Assembly (NCBI RefSeq): GCF_030409335.1
Contig: NZ_JAUFPN010000147.1
Coordinates: 89,345 to 153,344 of the forward strand
Reading direction: 5' to 3'
Length of the DNA: 64,000 nucleotides
From: Paeniroseomonas aquatica
GTDB lineage: Bacteria; Pseudomonadota; Alphaproteobacteria; Acetobacterales; Acetobacteraceae
This document shows, in pieces, positions 25,815-34,494 of this stretch. Each line of letters begins with the position of its first letter. Position 1 is the first letter of the stretch. The notes under the pieces are model-generated. The model was not told the origin of the DNA. It made no database searches and worked only from the letters and a program-made list of their open reading frames with translations. The translations under genes were made by a program, and so were the position numbers.

Positions 25815-26651
25815 TCAGCCCCCGATCGGCGTGCAGGGGGCGGCCTTGGCGCGCATCGCCTCGCACAGCGACCGCGCCGCGGCGATGCCGGCGAGGCCGC
25901 CGGTCCGCAGCCGGTACAGCGGCGCCTGGCCCTCGCCCCGGTCGAAGCGAGTGATCTGCGGCTGGAAGGCGGCCAGCTCGGGCACCCGGCGCTGCAGCCG
26001 CTCCCACTCGCCCCGTGCCGATTCCTCGGAGCTGAGGGCCGCGAGCTGTACCATGGCGCGGCCACCGGCAACCGGCGCGAGGCCCGGCCGCACCACGGCG
26101 GGGGGCGGCGGCGCGGGCACCGGCGCGGCGGGCGCCTGGGCGCTGGGGGCCGGGGCGGCGGGCACCGTCGGCGCCGGTGCGGGCGATGCCGCCACCGGTG
26201 GCAAACGCGGCGCCATGGGGGGCGCCATGGCGGGTGCCTCCGGCACGAGCGAGGGCACCGGCACGGGCGGCGCCATCGCCACCGGCGGCGGGGCCGGCGG
26301 GGCGGCCTGCTGGCGCAGCTGCTCCAGCGCCGGCATCTCGGGTCCCTGGTCCAGCCGGGCGCTGACGCCGGCGTTGCGCTCCGCCGCGCGGCGCACCGAG
26401 GGCGGCTCCAGCACGAGCTGGTCCTGGTTCGGCACGATCATGCCGCCCGGCGACTCCGGCCGGATCTTCACCGGCCGCGCATCGGGCTCGATCAGCGGGA
26501 CCGTCCGCGGCCCCATGCGCGAGATGCCCCAGCCCACCGCGCCCGCCACCGCGACCGCACCGAGCAGACCGCCCGCCACCGCCAGCATCCGCCAGTTGGG
26601 ACCGGGATTTTCCGGGCGCGCGCGCCAGGATGGAATCGTAATGTCGCTCAC
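25815..26651 (-). CDS. SPOR-domain membrane protein
   Basis: 278 residues. A short cytoplasmic tail, one membrane helix (about 22-44), a long Pro/Ala-rich periplasmic linker, and a C-terminal SPOR domain from about residue 200 (MVQLAALSSEESA to LCEAMRAKAAPC). SPOR domains bind denuded glycan at division sites. Its start overlaps the argS stop (ATGA), the conserved alphaproteobacterial arrangement. Confidence 0.93.
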   Translation of the reverse strand: MSDITIPSWRARPENPGPNWRMLAVAGGLLGAVAVAGAVGWGISRMGPRTVPLIEPDARPVKIRPESPGGMIVPNQDQLVLEPPSVRRAAERNAGVSARLDQGPEMPALEQLRQQAAPPAPPPVAMAPPVPVPSLVPEAPAMAPPMAPRLPPVAASPAPAPTVPAAPAPSAQAPAAPVPAPPPPAVVRPGLAPVAGGRAMVQLAALSSEESARGEWERLQRRVPELAAFQPQITRFDRGEGQAPLYRLRTGGLAGIAAARSLCEAMRAKAAPCTPIGG

Positions 26652-28483
26652 CGCATCTCCTCGACGGGCGTGACCCCCATGACCTGGAGGCCCGATCTGA
26701 TCACCGTCGCCGTCGCGGCAACCAACGCGAGCCTGGCCCGCGTCGCCTCCGGCTCATCCCCCCGGATGAAGCGGAGGGTCGAATCCTCTCGTCCCCTGTT
26801 CCAGAGTACATGAAAATCGCCGGCCAAGTCATGGAGAAAGAAGGCGATTCGGTGCGGTTCGCGGGCCAGGGCGGCGGCTTCCACGGTGCGCGGCCAGGCC
26901 GCCAGCCGGCGGATCAATGCCAATTCGGCGGGATCGGTCAGCGACTCGAGCGGCGCCGCCGCGAGGTCGCCCAGGCCGCCCGGCGCCTCGTCGCCGCTGC
27001 GCAGCACGGAGCGGCAGCGGGCATGAGCGTATTGCACGTAGAAGACCGGATTCTCGCGCGACTGCTCGACCACCTTGTCGAGGTCGAACTCCATCTGTGC
27101 ATCCGCCTTGCGGGTCAGCATGGTGAAGCGCACCGCGTCGCGCCCGACCTCCTCGATCAGGTCGGCCAGAGTCACGTAGGTGCCGGCGCGCTTGCTCATC
27201 CGCACCGGCTCGCCGTTCTTCACCACCTTGACGATCTGGGTCAGCACCACGTCGAGCGGCACCGGATGCCCGTCCGACAGCGCCTTCACCGCCGCCACCA
27301 TGCGCCGGACGTAGCCGCCGTGGTCGGCGCCCCAGACCTGCACCAGCTCGGCGAAGCCGCGCGCCAGCTTGTCGGCGTGGTTGCCGATGTCGTTGGCGAA
27401 ATAGGTGTTGCTGCCGTCGGACTTCCGCAGCGGCCGGTCGACATCGTCGCCGAATTTTGTGGAGGCGAACAGCGTCTGCGGCCGCGGCTCCCAGTCCTCG
27501 GGCAGCTTGCCCTTGGGCGGCTCGAGCACGCCCTCGTAGACCAGGCCCTTGGCGGCGAGGTCGGCGATCGCCCGGTCGGCGACCCCGGCGCGGACCAGCG
27601 CCGCCTCGCTGATGAAGACATCCTGCCGCACGCCGAGCGCGGCGAGGTCCTGGCGGATCTCGGCCATCATGGCATCGACCGTGAAGGCGCGGATCAGCTC
27701 CAGCACCTCGGCCGAAGGCGGCCCCGCCGCCGGCACCAGCCCGGTGCCATGCGCGGTGAACAGCGCCTGCCCCACCGGCACCAGGTAGTCGCCGCCGTAT
27801 TGCAGGGCGATGCCGAAGGCCTGCTCGAACGCCTCCCGGCCCTGGGCCGAGGCGGCGAATCCGGCCAGCGCCGGGTTGCCGGCCGCCAGCACCTGCCCCT
27901 CCGGCGTCGCCACCAGCACCTGCAGGTAGCGCCAGTAGGCGGCTAGCGCCAGCGCCTGCACCTGCGCCCCGGCGTCGTTGATGTAGTATTCCTTTGTCAC
28001 GTCCCAGCCGGCCTTGCCCAGTAGGTTGGCCAGCGCATCGCCGACCACCGCGCCGCGGCAATGCCCGACATGCATCGGCCCGGTCGGATTGGCCGAGACG
28101 TACTCGACGTTCACGCGGCGGCCGCCGCCGATGCCGCTGTCGCCGTAGCCCTCCCCGGCCGCCAGGATCGCCGGCAATTGGGCGCGGAGGAAATCCTCCC
28201 GCAGGCGCAGGTTGACGAAGCCCGGCCCGGCCGGGGCGGCGCTCTCGACCTCGGGCAGCGCCGCCAGCCGCCCGGCCAGGGCCTGGGCCAGCGCTGCGGG
28301 AGGCTGCCGCGCCGCCTTGCCGACGACCAGCGCCGCATTGGTCGCCATGTCGCCATGCGCGGCATCGCGCGGCGGCTCCATCTGGACCCTGGCGAAGGCC
28401 TCGGCCGGCAGGTCCGGCAGCAGGGCCTCGAGGGCGGCGACGGTACGGGCGCGGAGGGCGGCGAAGATATCGGTGCTGGTCAT
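26648..28483 (-). CDS. argS: Arginyl-tRNA synthetase
   Basis: 611 residues, class I synthetase. The HIGH-type motif is HVGH (138-141), preceded by VEYVSANPTGP. The KMSKS equivalent is RMSKRAG. The C-terminal DALR anticodon-binding domain ends VMGVTPVEEMR. The start giving MTSTDIF was chosen; upstream codons lack a ribosome site. 70 bases separate it from dgt. Confidence 0.97.
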   Translation of the reverse strand: MTSTDIFAALRARTVAALEALLPDLPAEAFARVQMEPPRDAAHGDMATNAALVVGKAARQPPAALAQALAGRLAALPEVESAAPAGPGFVNLRLREDFLRAQLPAILAAGEGYGDSGIGGGRRVNVEYVSANPTGPMHVGHCRGAVVGDALANLLGKAGWDVTKEYYINDAGAQVQALALAAYWRYLQVLVATPEGQVLAAGNPALAGFAASAQGREAFEQAFGIALQYGGDYLVPVGQALFTAHGTGLVPAAGPPSAEVLELIRAFTVDAMMAEIRQDLAALGVRQDVFISEAALVRAGVADRAIADLAAKGLVYEGVLEPPKGKLPEDWEPRPQTLFASTKFGDDVDRPLRKSDGSNTYFANDIGNHADKLARGFAELVQVWGADHGGYVRRMVAAVKALSDGHPVPLDVVLTQIVKVVKNGEPVRMSKRAGTYVTLADLIEEVGRDAVRFTMLTRKADAQMEFDLDKVVEQSRENPVFYVQYAHARCRSVLRSGDEAPGGLGDLAAAPLESLTDPAELALIRRLAAWPRTVEAAALAREPHRIAFFLHDLAGDFHVLWNRGREDSTLRFIRGDEPEATRARLALVAATATVIRSGLQVMGVTPVEEMR

Positions 28484-28553
28484 CGTGGGCCGGGTGTAGC
28501 GCGGGCCGCCGCCCGCCGCCATGCCGGGGTTGATTCGGGCTTGGCCCCGGCCG

Positions 28554-29711
28554 CTAGCCCGGGATGTTCGGGTCGGTCAGCCGCCGGTGCTCCTCGAGTG
28601 CGTAGCGGTCGGTCATGCCGGCGATGTAGTCGCAGACCACCCGGGCGCAGCTCGCGCTCCCCGGCTCCCCGGCCTTGGCCCGCCAGTCGTCGGGCAGCAT
28701 CTGCGGCCCCCCGTGCAGCAGCTGGAACAGCAGCTGGCTCACCCGCTTCGACTTCTGCATCGCCCGGTTCACCCGCCAGTGCCGGTACATCCGGCTGAAC
28801 AGGAACTCGCGGATCTCCTGGTTGGCCTCCGCCATGCCGCGGGAGAAGCCGACCACCGGCTCGCCGGCGGCGCGGATGTCGTCGGCGCTGCGCGGCGCCA
28901 GCCGGGCGATCCGCCGCCCCGCCTCCTCGACCACGTCCTGCACCATGCGGTTGATCACCCGCCGCACCGTCTCGGTCACCATCCGGTCGCGGGCGATGTT
29001 CGGATGGGTGGTCCGCACGTCCTGGAAGGCCTCGCCCACCAGCGGCAGCGAGGCCGCCTCCTCCAAGGTGAAGATCCGGGCGCGGATGCCGTCGTCGAGG
29101 TCGTGGTTGTTGTAGGCGATGTCATCGGCCAGCGCCGCCACCTGGGCCTCGGCCGAGGCATGGGTGGTGAGCTCCAGCGGGTGCAGCCGGTCGTACTCGG
29201 CCATGTAGGCGGTCGGGCGGCGCAGCGGGCCGTTGTGCTTGGCCAGGCCCTCCAGCGTCTCCCAGGTCAGGTTGAGGCCGTCGAAGGCGGCGTAGCGCCC
29301 CTCCAGGCTGGTCACCACCTTCAGCGACTGGGCATTGTGGTCGAAGCCGCCGTAGGGGCGCATCTGGGCATCCAGCGCCTCCTCCCCGGCATGGCCGAAG
29401 GGCGGGTGGCCGAGGTCGTGCGCCAGGGCCAGCGCCTCGGCCAGGTCCTCGTCCAGCCGCAGCCGGCGGGCGATGGCCCGGGCGATCTGCGCCACCTCGA
29501 TGCTATGGGTCAGCCGGGTGCGGAAGTAGTCGCCCTCATGGAAGATGAAGACCTGGGTCTTGTACTGCAGCCGGCGGAAGGCCCCGGTATGGATGATCCG
29601 GTCGCGGTCGCGCTGCCAGGGCGAGCGCGCATCGCCCCCCGGCTCCGGGTGCAGCCGGCCGCGGGAGGTTGCGGGATGCACGGCCCAGGGTGCCAGCGGT
29701 TCCATCGCCAT
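28554..29711 (-). CDS. dgt: dGTPase-like HD-domain triphosphohydrolase
   Basis: 385 residues. HD-domain metal ligands are H69 (LTHSIEVAQ) and H98/D99 (AHDLGHPPFGH), with a third His-Asp region at ALADDIAYNNHD. It hydrolyses dNTPs to deoxynucleosides and tripolyphosphate and helps control dNTP pools. It is the probable first gene of the minus-strand operon; erpA is divergent. Confidence 0.95.
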   Translation of the reverse strand: MAMEPLAPWAVHPATSRGRLHPEPGGDARSPWQRDRDRIIHTGAFRRLQYKTQVFIFHEGDYFRTRLTHSIEVAQIARAIARRLRLDEDLAEALALAHDLGHPPFGHAGEEALDAQMRPYGGFDHNAQSLKVVTSLEGRYAAFDGLNLTWETLEGLAKHNGPLRRPTAYMAEYDRLHPLELTTHASAEAQVAALADDIAYNNHDLDDGIRARIFTLEEAASLPLVGEAFQDVRTTHPNIARDRMVTETVRRVINRMVQDVVEEAGRRIARLAPRSADDIRAAGEPVVGFSRGMAEANQEIREFLFSRMYRHWRVNRAMQKSKRVSQLLFQLLHGGPQMLPDDWRAKAGEPGSASCARVVCDYIAGMTDRYALEEHRRLTDPNIPG

Positions 29712-29756
29712 GCGCCCCTAGCAGCCCGGTCCAGCGCCGGGGCCGGCATCGCCCGA

Positions 29757-29786
29757 TTGGAAATCCGCCATGTCGTCCCCTATGTT
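29757..29786 (+). promoter_or_regulatory. Candidate erpA promoter
   Basis: TTGGAA (29757-29762), an 18-base spacer and TATGTT (29781-29786), about 90 bases before the erpA start in the dgt-erpA divergent region. Confidence 0.35.
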
Positions 29787-29874
29787 AGCGGCAACAGACT
29801 TGGGTGGCCGCCCGCAGTCGGACAACTTAGCCTCGACACCCTGCCCGCGGCCACCGCCCAGGAGAATGCGCCCG

Positions 29875-30225
29875 ATGCCGGACGGCACCAACCTTCCCCG
29901 CTTCCACGTCACGCCCCGCGCCGCCGCGCAGGTGGCCGAGATCGCCAAGCGCGAGGGCAAGCCCGGCGCCGGGCTGCGTGTCTCGGTGAGCGCCGGCGGC
30001 TGTTCCGGCTTCCAGTATAATTTCGACCTCGAGGACAAGGCCGGCGCGGACGACCTGGTGATCGAGACCGGCGCCGCGCCGGTCTTCATCGATGCCACGT
30101 CGCTCGACCTGCTGGCCGGCTCCGAGCTCGACTGGAACGAGGCGCTGATCGGCGCCCATTTCGCCGTCCGCAACCCCCAGGCGGTCTCCGGCTGCGGCTG
30201 CGGCGTCAGCTTCGCGGTCGCCTGA
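29875..30225 (+). CDS. erpA: A-type iron-sulfur carrier protein (ErpA/HesB/IscA family)
   Basis: 116 residues. The three cluster cysteines are C43 (GGCSGF), C107 and C109 (SGCGCG). It transfers Fe-S clusters to target proteins. Of two close Met codons the second (MPDGTN) is preferred, because GGAG lies 10 bases upstream of it but abuts the first. Location next to dgt is conserved in alphaproteobacteria. Confidence 0.93.
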   Translation: MPDGTNLPRFHVTPRAAAQVAEIAKREGKPGAGLRVSVSAGGCSGFQYNFDLEDKAGADDLVIETGAAPVFIDATSLDLLAGSELDWNEALIGAHFAVRNPQAVSGCGCGVSFAVA

Positions 30226-30264
30226 CCCCTTACGTCGGGCGGCCGGCCGGGCGATGCTGGCGGC

Positions 30265-31035
30265 ATGATCCGCCTCGCCAGCTTCAACGTGAACTCCATC
30301 CGCCGCCGGGTGCCGCACCTGCGGCGCTTCCTCGACCGGCATGCCCCGGACGTGGTCTTCCTCCAGGAACTCAAGTGCCAGACGGCCGAGTTTCCGGCGC
30401 TGGAGCTGGCCGACAGCGGCTACCGCCTCCATGCCGTGGGCCAGACCGGCGGCCGCAACGGTGTCGCCGTGCTCGGCCGCATCCCCTTCGAGGTGACCGC
30501 CGAGACCCTCCCCGGCGAGGATGAGGATGGCCACGCCCGCTTCGTCTCGGTCGCGGCCGAGGGCATGGAGGTGGCCGGCATCTACCTGCCGAACGGCAAT
30601 TCCGGCGGCGAGGCCGGCTATGCCTACAAGCTGCGCTGGATGGAGCGCCTCGGCGGCTGGATCAGCGAGCGGCTGGACCGCTTCACCCCGGTCGCGGTCC
30701 TCGGCGACTTCAACGTCTGCCCGACCGATGCCGACCTCGCCCCCGGCAGCCTGCCGCCGACCGATGCCCTGGTCCGGCCGGAGACCCGCGCCCGGTTCCG
30801 CGCCCTGACCAACCTCGGCATGACGGATGCGCTGCGCGCCCTGCACCCGCAGGATGCGCCGTACACCTATTGGGACTACGGCCCGGCCTTCAACATGAAC
30901 CGCGGCCTCCGCATCGACCATGCGCTGCTCAGCCCCGAGCTGGCCGAGCGGCTGGTCAGCTGCGGCGTCGATACCGTCGCCCGCTCGGAAGAGGCCCCGA
31001 GCGACCATGCCCCGGTCTGGTGCGAGCTGCGCTGA
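30265..31035 (+). CDS. xth: Exodeoxyribonuclease III
   Basis: 256 residues of the endonuclease/exonuclease/phosphatase fold. SFNVNSIR at the start, the metal Glu in LQELKCQ, the GDFNVCPTDAD active-site loop and the terminal SDHAPVW catalytic His. It acts at abasic sites and 3' blocked ends in base excision repair. It lies 39 bases after erpA on the same strand. Confidence 0.95.
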   Translation: MIRLASFNVNSIRRRVPHLRRFLDRHAPDVVFLQELKCQTAEFPALELADSGYRLHAVGQTGGRNGVAVLGRIPFEVTAETLPGEDEDGHARFVSVAAEGMEVAGIYLPNGNSGGEAGYAYKLRWMERLGGWISERLDRFTPVAVLGDFNVCPTDADLAPGSLPPTDALVRPETRARFRALTNLGMTDALRALHPQDAPYTYWDYGPAFNMNRGLRIDHALLSPELAERLVSCGVDTVARSEEAPSDHAPVWCELR

Positions 31036-31050
31036 CCCGCCGCACCCGGC

Positions 31051-31347
31051 TCAGCGCCAGCCGCCGGGGATCCAGACCGGCCCGCGGCGGCGTTCCTCCC
31101 AATGGCCATGCACCCAGCCGCCACGCCGGATCCGCACCCATTGGCCGGGCACCCAGACATAGTCCCGGCGGGCGCGGACCCAGTGGCCGGGCTGCCACAC
31201 CAGCCGCGGCCCCGGCGGCCGGCCGGGGGGCGGCTCGAGCCGCAGGGGTGGTGGCGGCGGCGGCCGGCCGTAGGCGGGTTGGGCGCTGGCCGGCCGGGCC
31301 AGAAGCCCGGCGAGCAGCCCGGCGGCGAACCGCCGGCGGCCTACCAC
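31051..31347 (-). CDS. WxxGxW-repeat exported protein
   Basis: 98 residues from a GTG overlapping the upstream lipoprotein stop. A signal peptide (GRRRFAAGLLAGLLARPASAQ) is followed by a Pro-rich stretch and repeated aromatic units: WQPGHW, WVPGQW, GWVHGHW, VWIPGGW. This is the YXWGXW / WXXGXW repeat family of small envelope proteins of unknown function. It is convergent with xth. Confidence 0.8.
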   Translation of the reverse strand: MVGRRRFAAGLLAGLLARPASAQPAYGRPPPPPPLRLEPPPGRPPGPRLVWQPGHWVRARRDYVWVPGQWVRIRRGGWVHGHWEERRRGPVWIPGGWR

Positions 31348-31517
31348 CGGCGATAGCCGTACCCGTAGCCATAGGGCCGGGCGTAGTACGGCCGGGCATA
31401 GACCACCGGCGGCGGCGGCGCATAGGCCCGGCCGTAGTAGCCGGGCGCCGGCGCGACCACGCATCCGGAGAGCAGGGCCAGCGCCGGCAGCAGCAGCAGG
31501 GGCAGGAGGCGTTTCAT
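31341..31517 (-). CDS. Small tyrosine-rich lipoprotein
   Basis: 58 residues: signal peptide with lipobox LLSGC (Cys near residue 18), then a short Tyr/Pro/Gly/Arg-rich tail (YYARPYGYGYGYR). It ends 7 bases into the WxxGxW gene, so the two are one unit. Such lipoproteins are common in Acetobacteraceae; the role is unknown. Confidence 0.7.
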   Translation of the reverse strand: MKRLLPLLLLPALALLSGCVVAPAPGYYGRAYAPPPPVVYARPYYARPYGYGYGYRRW

Positions 31518-31630
31518 GGGACACTCACTCCTCGTGACAGACCTGCACTCCAACGCCGATCTGTGACGAAAAGCAGGCGGCGGCGATGAAACTCCCGCCA
31601 TGCGCCCACGGCGCAGGGCGGGATCACGCT

Positions 31631-33349
31631 TTATTGGTCGGCGTAACAATGCGTCTCGGCCGCGCCGCCCGGATGGGTCACCGCGCCGCGATGCGCCGGA
31701 CCGACCAGCTGGGCGTATTTCCACAGCGCCCCGGCGTTGTAGTCGGTCCGCCGCGGGGTCCAGGCCGCCTTGCGCTTCGCCAGCTCGGACTCGTCGACCA
31801 GCATGTCGATGGTGCCCTGGGCGGCATCGATCACGATCCGGTCGCCGTTGCGCAGCAGGGCGATCGGCCCGCCGACCGCGGCTTCCGGCCCGACGTGGCC
31901 GATGCAGAAGCCGCGCGTCGCGCCCGAGAAGCGCCCGTCGGTGATGAGCGCGACCGATTCGCCCATGCCCTGGCCGTAGATGGCGGCGGTGGTCGAGAGC
32001 ATCTCCCGCATCCCCGGCCCGCCCTTCGGACCCTCGTAGCGGATGACGATGATATCGCCGGCCTTGTAGGCGCGCTGGTCGACGGCGTGGAAGGCCTCCT
32101 CCTCGCTGTCGAAGCAGAGCGCACTGCCCTCGAAGCGCAGGGTCTTCATCCCCGCGACCTTCACGATGGCGCCGTCGGGCGCCAGGTTGCCCTTGAGCCC
32201 GACCACGCCGCCGGTGGGCGAGATCGCCTTGCTGACGGGGTAGATGACATCCTGGTCGAGCGGGAAGACCACGTCCTTGTGGTTCTCGGCGAGCGTCTTG
32301 CCGGTGACGGTCATGCAGTCGCCGTGCAGCAGCCCGGCATCGAGCAGCGCCTTGATGATCACCGGGATGCCGCCGACCTTGTAGACGTCGTAGGCGACGT
32401 ATTTCCCGCCCGGCTTCAGGTCGGCGATATAGGGCGTGCGCCGCATGATCTCGACCACGTCGTCCATGGTGAAGTCGATGCCGGCCTCATGCGCGATCGC
32501 CGGCAGGTGCAGCCCGGCATTCGTGGAACCACCGGTGGCGCCGACCACGACGGCGGCATTCTCCAGCGACCTGCGGGTGACGATGTCGCGCGGGCGGAGG
32601 TTCAGCCGCAGCAGCTCCATGACAGCCTTGCCGGATTCCGCCGCCCAGCGGTCGCGCTCCTCGTAGGGCGCGGGGGTGCCGGCCGAGCCCGGCAGCGCCA
32701 GGCCGATCGCCTCGCTCACCGTCGCCATGGTATTGGCGGTGAACTGGCCGCCGCAGGCGCCGGCGCTCGGGCAGGCGACGCATTCCAGCTCGTGCAGCTC
32801 CTCGTCCGACATGTTGCCGGCGGCGTGCTGGCCGACCGCCTCGAAGACGTCCACCACGGTGACGTCGCGGCCCTTGAACTTGCCCGGCAGGATCGAGCCG
32901 CCGTACATGAAGACGCTCGGCACGTTCAGCCGCAGCATGGCCATCATCATCCCCGGCAGCGACTTGTCGCAGCCGGCCAGCCCCACCAGCGCATCGTAGC
33001 AATGCCCGCGCATGGTGAGCTCGACCGTATCGGCGATGGCATCGCGCGAGGCGAGCGAGGACTTCATCCCCTGGTGGCCCATGGCGAGGCCGTCGGTCAC
33101 GGTGATGGTCGTGAATTCGCGCGGCGTGCCGCCGCCCTCCTTCACGCCCTTCTTCACCGACTGCGCCTGGCGGCTCAGGTCGATGTTGCAGGGCGCCGCC
33201 TCGTTCCAGCAGGTGGCGACGCCGACGAAGGGCTGGTCGATCTCGGCCTCGGTCAGGCCCATGGCATAGTAGTAGCTGCGATGCGGGGCGCGCTCCGGCC
33301 CGACGGTGGTGTGGCGGCTGGGAAGCCTGGACTTGTCCCACGCGGTCAT
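31631..33349 (-). CDS. ilvD: Dihydroxy-acid dehydratase
   Basis: 572 residues. It dehydrates 2,3-dihydroxy-isovalerate and -methylvalerate in valine and isoleucine synthesis. The Fe-S cysteines are visible in ATCWNEAAPC, GCDKSLPG and CPSAGACGG. Length and C-terminal region match the IlvD family; sugar-acid dehydratase relatives cannot be excluded by eye, but the ATCWNEAAPCN opening favours IlvD. Monocistronic as far as can be seen. Confidence 0.94.
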   Translation of the reverse strand: MTAWDKSRLPSRHTTVGPERAPHRSYYYAMGLTEAEIDQPFVGVATCWNEAAPCNIDLSRQAQSVKKGVKEGGGTPREFTTITVTDGLAMGHQGMKSSLASRDAIADTVELTMRGHCYDALVGLAGCDKSLPGMMMAMLRLNVPSVFMYGGSILPGKFKGRDVTVVDVFEAVGQHAAGNMSDEELHELECVACPSAGACGGQFTANTMATVSEAIGLALPGSAGTPAPYEERDRWAAESGKAVMELLRLNLRPRDIVTRRSLENAAVVVGATGGSTNAGLHLPAIAHEAGIDFTMDDVVEIMRRTPYIADLKPGGKYVAYDVYKVGGIPVIIKALLDAGLLHGDCMTVTGKTLAENHKDVVFPLDQDVIYPVSKAISPTGGVVGLKGNLAPDGAIVKVAGMKTLRFEGSALCFDSEEEAFHAVDQRAYKAGDIIVIRYEGPKGGPGMREMLSTTAAIYGQGMGESVALITDGRFSGATRGFCIGHVGPEAAVGGPIALLRNGDRIVIDAAQGTIDMLVDESELAKRKAAWTPRRTDYNAGALWKYAQLVGPAHRGAVTHPGGAAETHCYADQ

Positions 33350-33507
33350 TGCGGTCCTCCATATCTTGGGGCGATGGCCCTTCCGCAGCTTTAGGCAGTC
33401 GGGCGAGGGCTGCCAAGGCTTCCGCCCTTTATGCTGGCCCCGCGGCCCCCGGGCGCGGCAGACTGCCCGGCAAGACGGCCAGAGAGCCGCATCGAGGGAG
33501 ACCCAGC

Positions 33508-34494
33508 GTGCTTGATCCCCGCCTCCGCCGCCGTGCCCTGCTGGCCGGCCTCGCCGCCCCTGCCCTGCTGCCTGCTCTTGCCCGGGCGCAATCCGGCCCC
33601 TGGCCGCAGCAGACCTTCCGCTTCATCAATCTCTATGCCCCGGGCGGCGCCAACGACATCCTCTGCCGGGTCTTCTGCCAGGCGATGACCACGATCACCG
33701 GCCAGCAGTTCATCGTCGAGAACCGCACCGGCGCCGGCGGCACGGTGGGCAGCGATGCCATCGCAAAATCCCGGGCAGACGGCTATACCGGCGGCCTTGG
33801 CGGCGTCGCCAACCTGGCGATCGCGCCCTCGCTCTTTCCCGGCCTGCCCTACGACCCGGCCCGGGACTACAGCTTCGTCACCGGGCTCTACCGGCAGCCC
33901 AATATCCTCTTCGTCAACAACGACCTGCCGGCCCGCGACGTGCCCGGGTTGATCGCGCTGCTGAAGGCCAATCCGGGGAAGTACAACTACGCGACCGGCG
34001 GGGCCGGCACGACGCCGCATCTCTCGGCCGAGATGTTCAAGATGCGGACCGGCACCGAGATGCCCTTCGTGCAGTATCGCGGCGGCGCCCCGGCGCTGAT
34101 CGACCTCATGGCCGGGCAGGTGCAGGTGATGGTCGACAACCTCGCCGGGCCAATCGGGGCGATCCGCGACGGCAAGGTAAGGGCGATCGCGGTGACCAGC
34201 CCGGAGCGCAGCCCGGTGCTGCCCGAGGTTCCGGCGCTGGCCGAGTTCCTGCCCGGCTTCGACCTTACCAGCTGGAACGGCATGATCGCCCCGGCGGGGC
34301 TCGCCCCCGCCCTGGTGCAGCGGATGGCCGAGCTGTCCCACCAGGCGCTGCGCCGGCCGGAGCTGGTGAAGACCTTCACCGAGAACGGCGCGACCCCCTG
34401 GGCGGTGGGGCCCGAGGATTACGCCAGCTACGCCCGGTCGCAGGAGCCGATCATGCGGCGGCTGGTGCAGGTCAGCGGGGCGACGCCGGGCTAG
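33508..34494 (+). CDS. Bug/TctC-family tripartite tricarboxylate receptor
   Basis: 328 residues from a GTG with GAGGGAGA upstream. A Tat-like signal (RLRRRALLAGLAAPALL) is followed by the Bug signature YAPGGANDILCR, ENRTGAGGTVG and YNYATGGAGTTPHLSAE. It is a periplasmic receptor for carboxylates. No tctA/tctB permease genes adjoin it, as is common for this expanded family. Its stop TAG shares the palindrome CTAG with the convergent valS stop. Confidence 0.9.
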   Translation: MLDPRLRRRALLAGLAAPALLPALARAQSGPWPQQTFRFINLYAPGGANDILCRVFCQAMTTITGQQFIVENRTGAGGTVGSDAIAKSRADGYTGGLGGVANLAIAPSLFPGLPYDPARDYSFVTGLYRQPNILFVNNDLPARDVPGLIALLKANPGKYNYATGGAGTTPHLSAEMFKMRTGTEMPFVQYRGGAPALIDLMAGQVQVMVDNLAGPIGAIRDGKVRAIAVTSPERSPVLPEVPALAEFLPGFDLTSWNGMIAPAGLAPALVQRMAELSHQALRRPELVKTFTENGATPWAVGPEDYASYARSQEPIMRRLVQVSGATPG

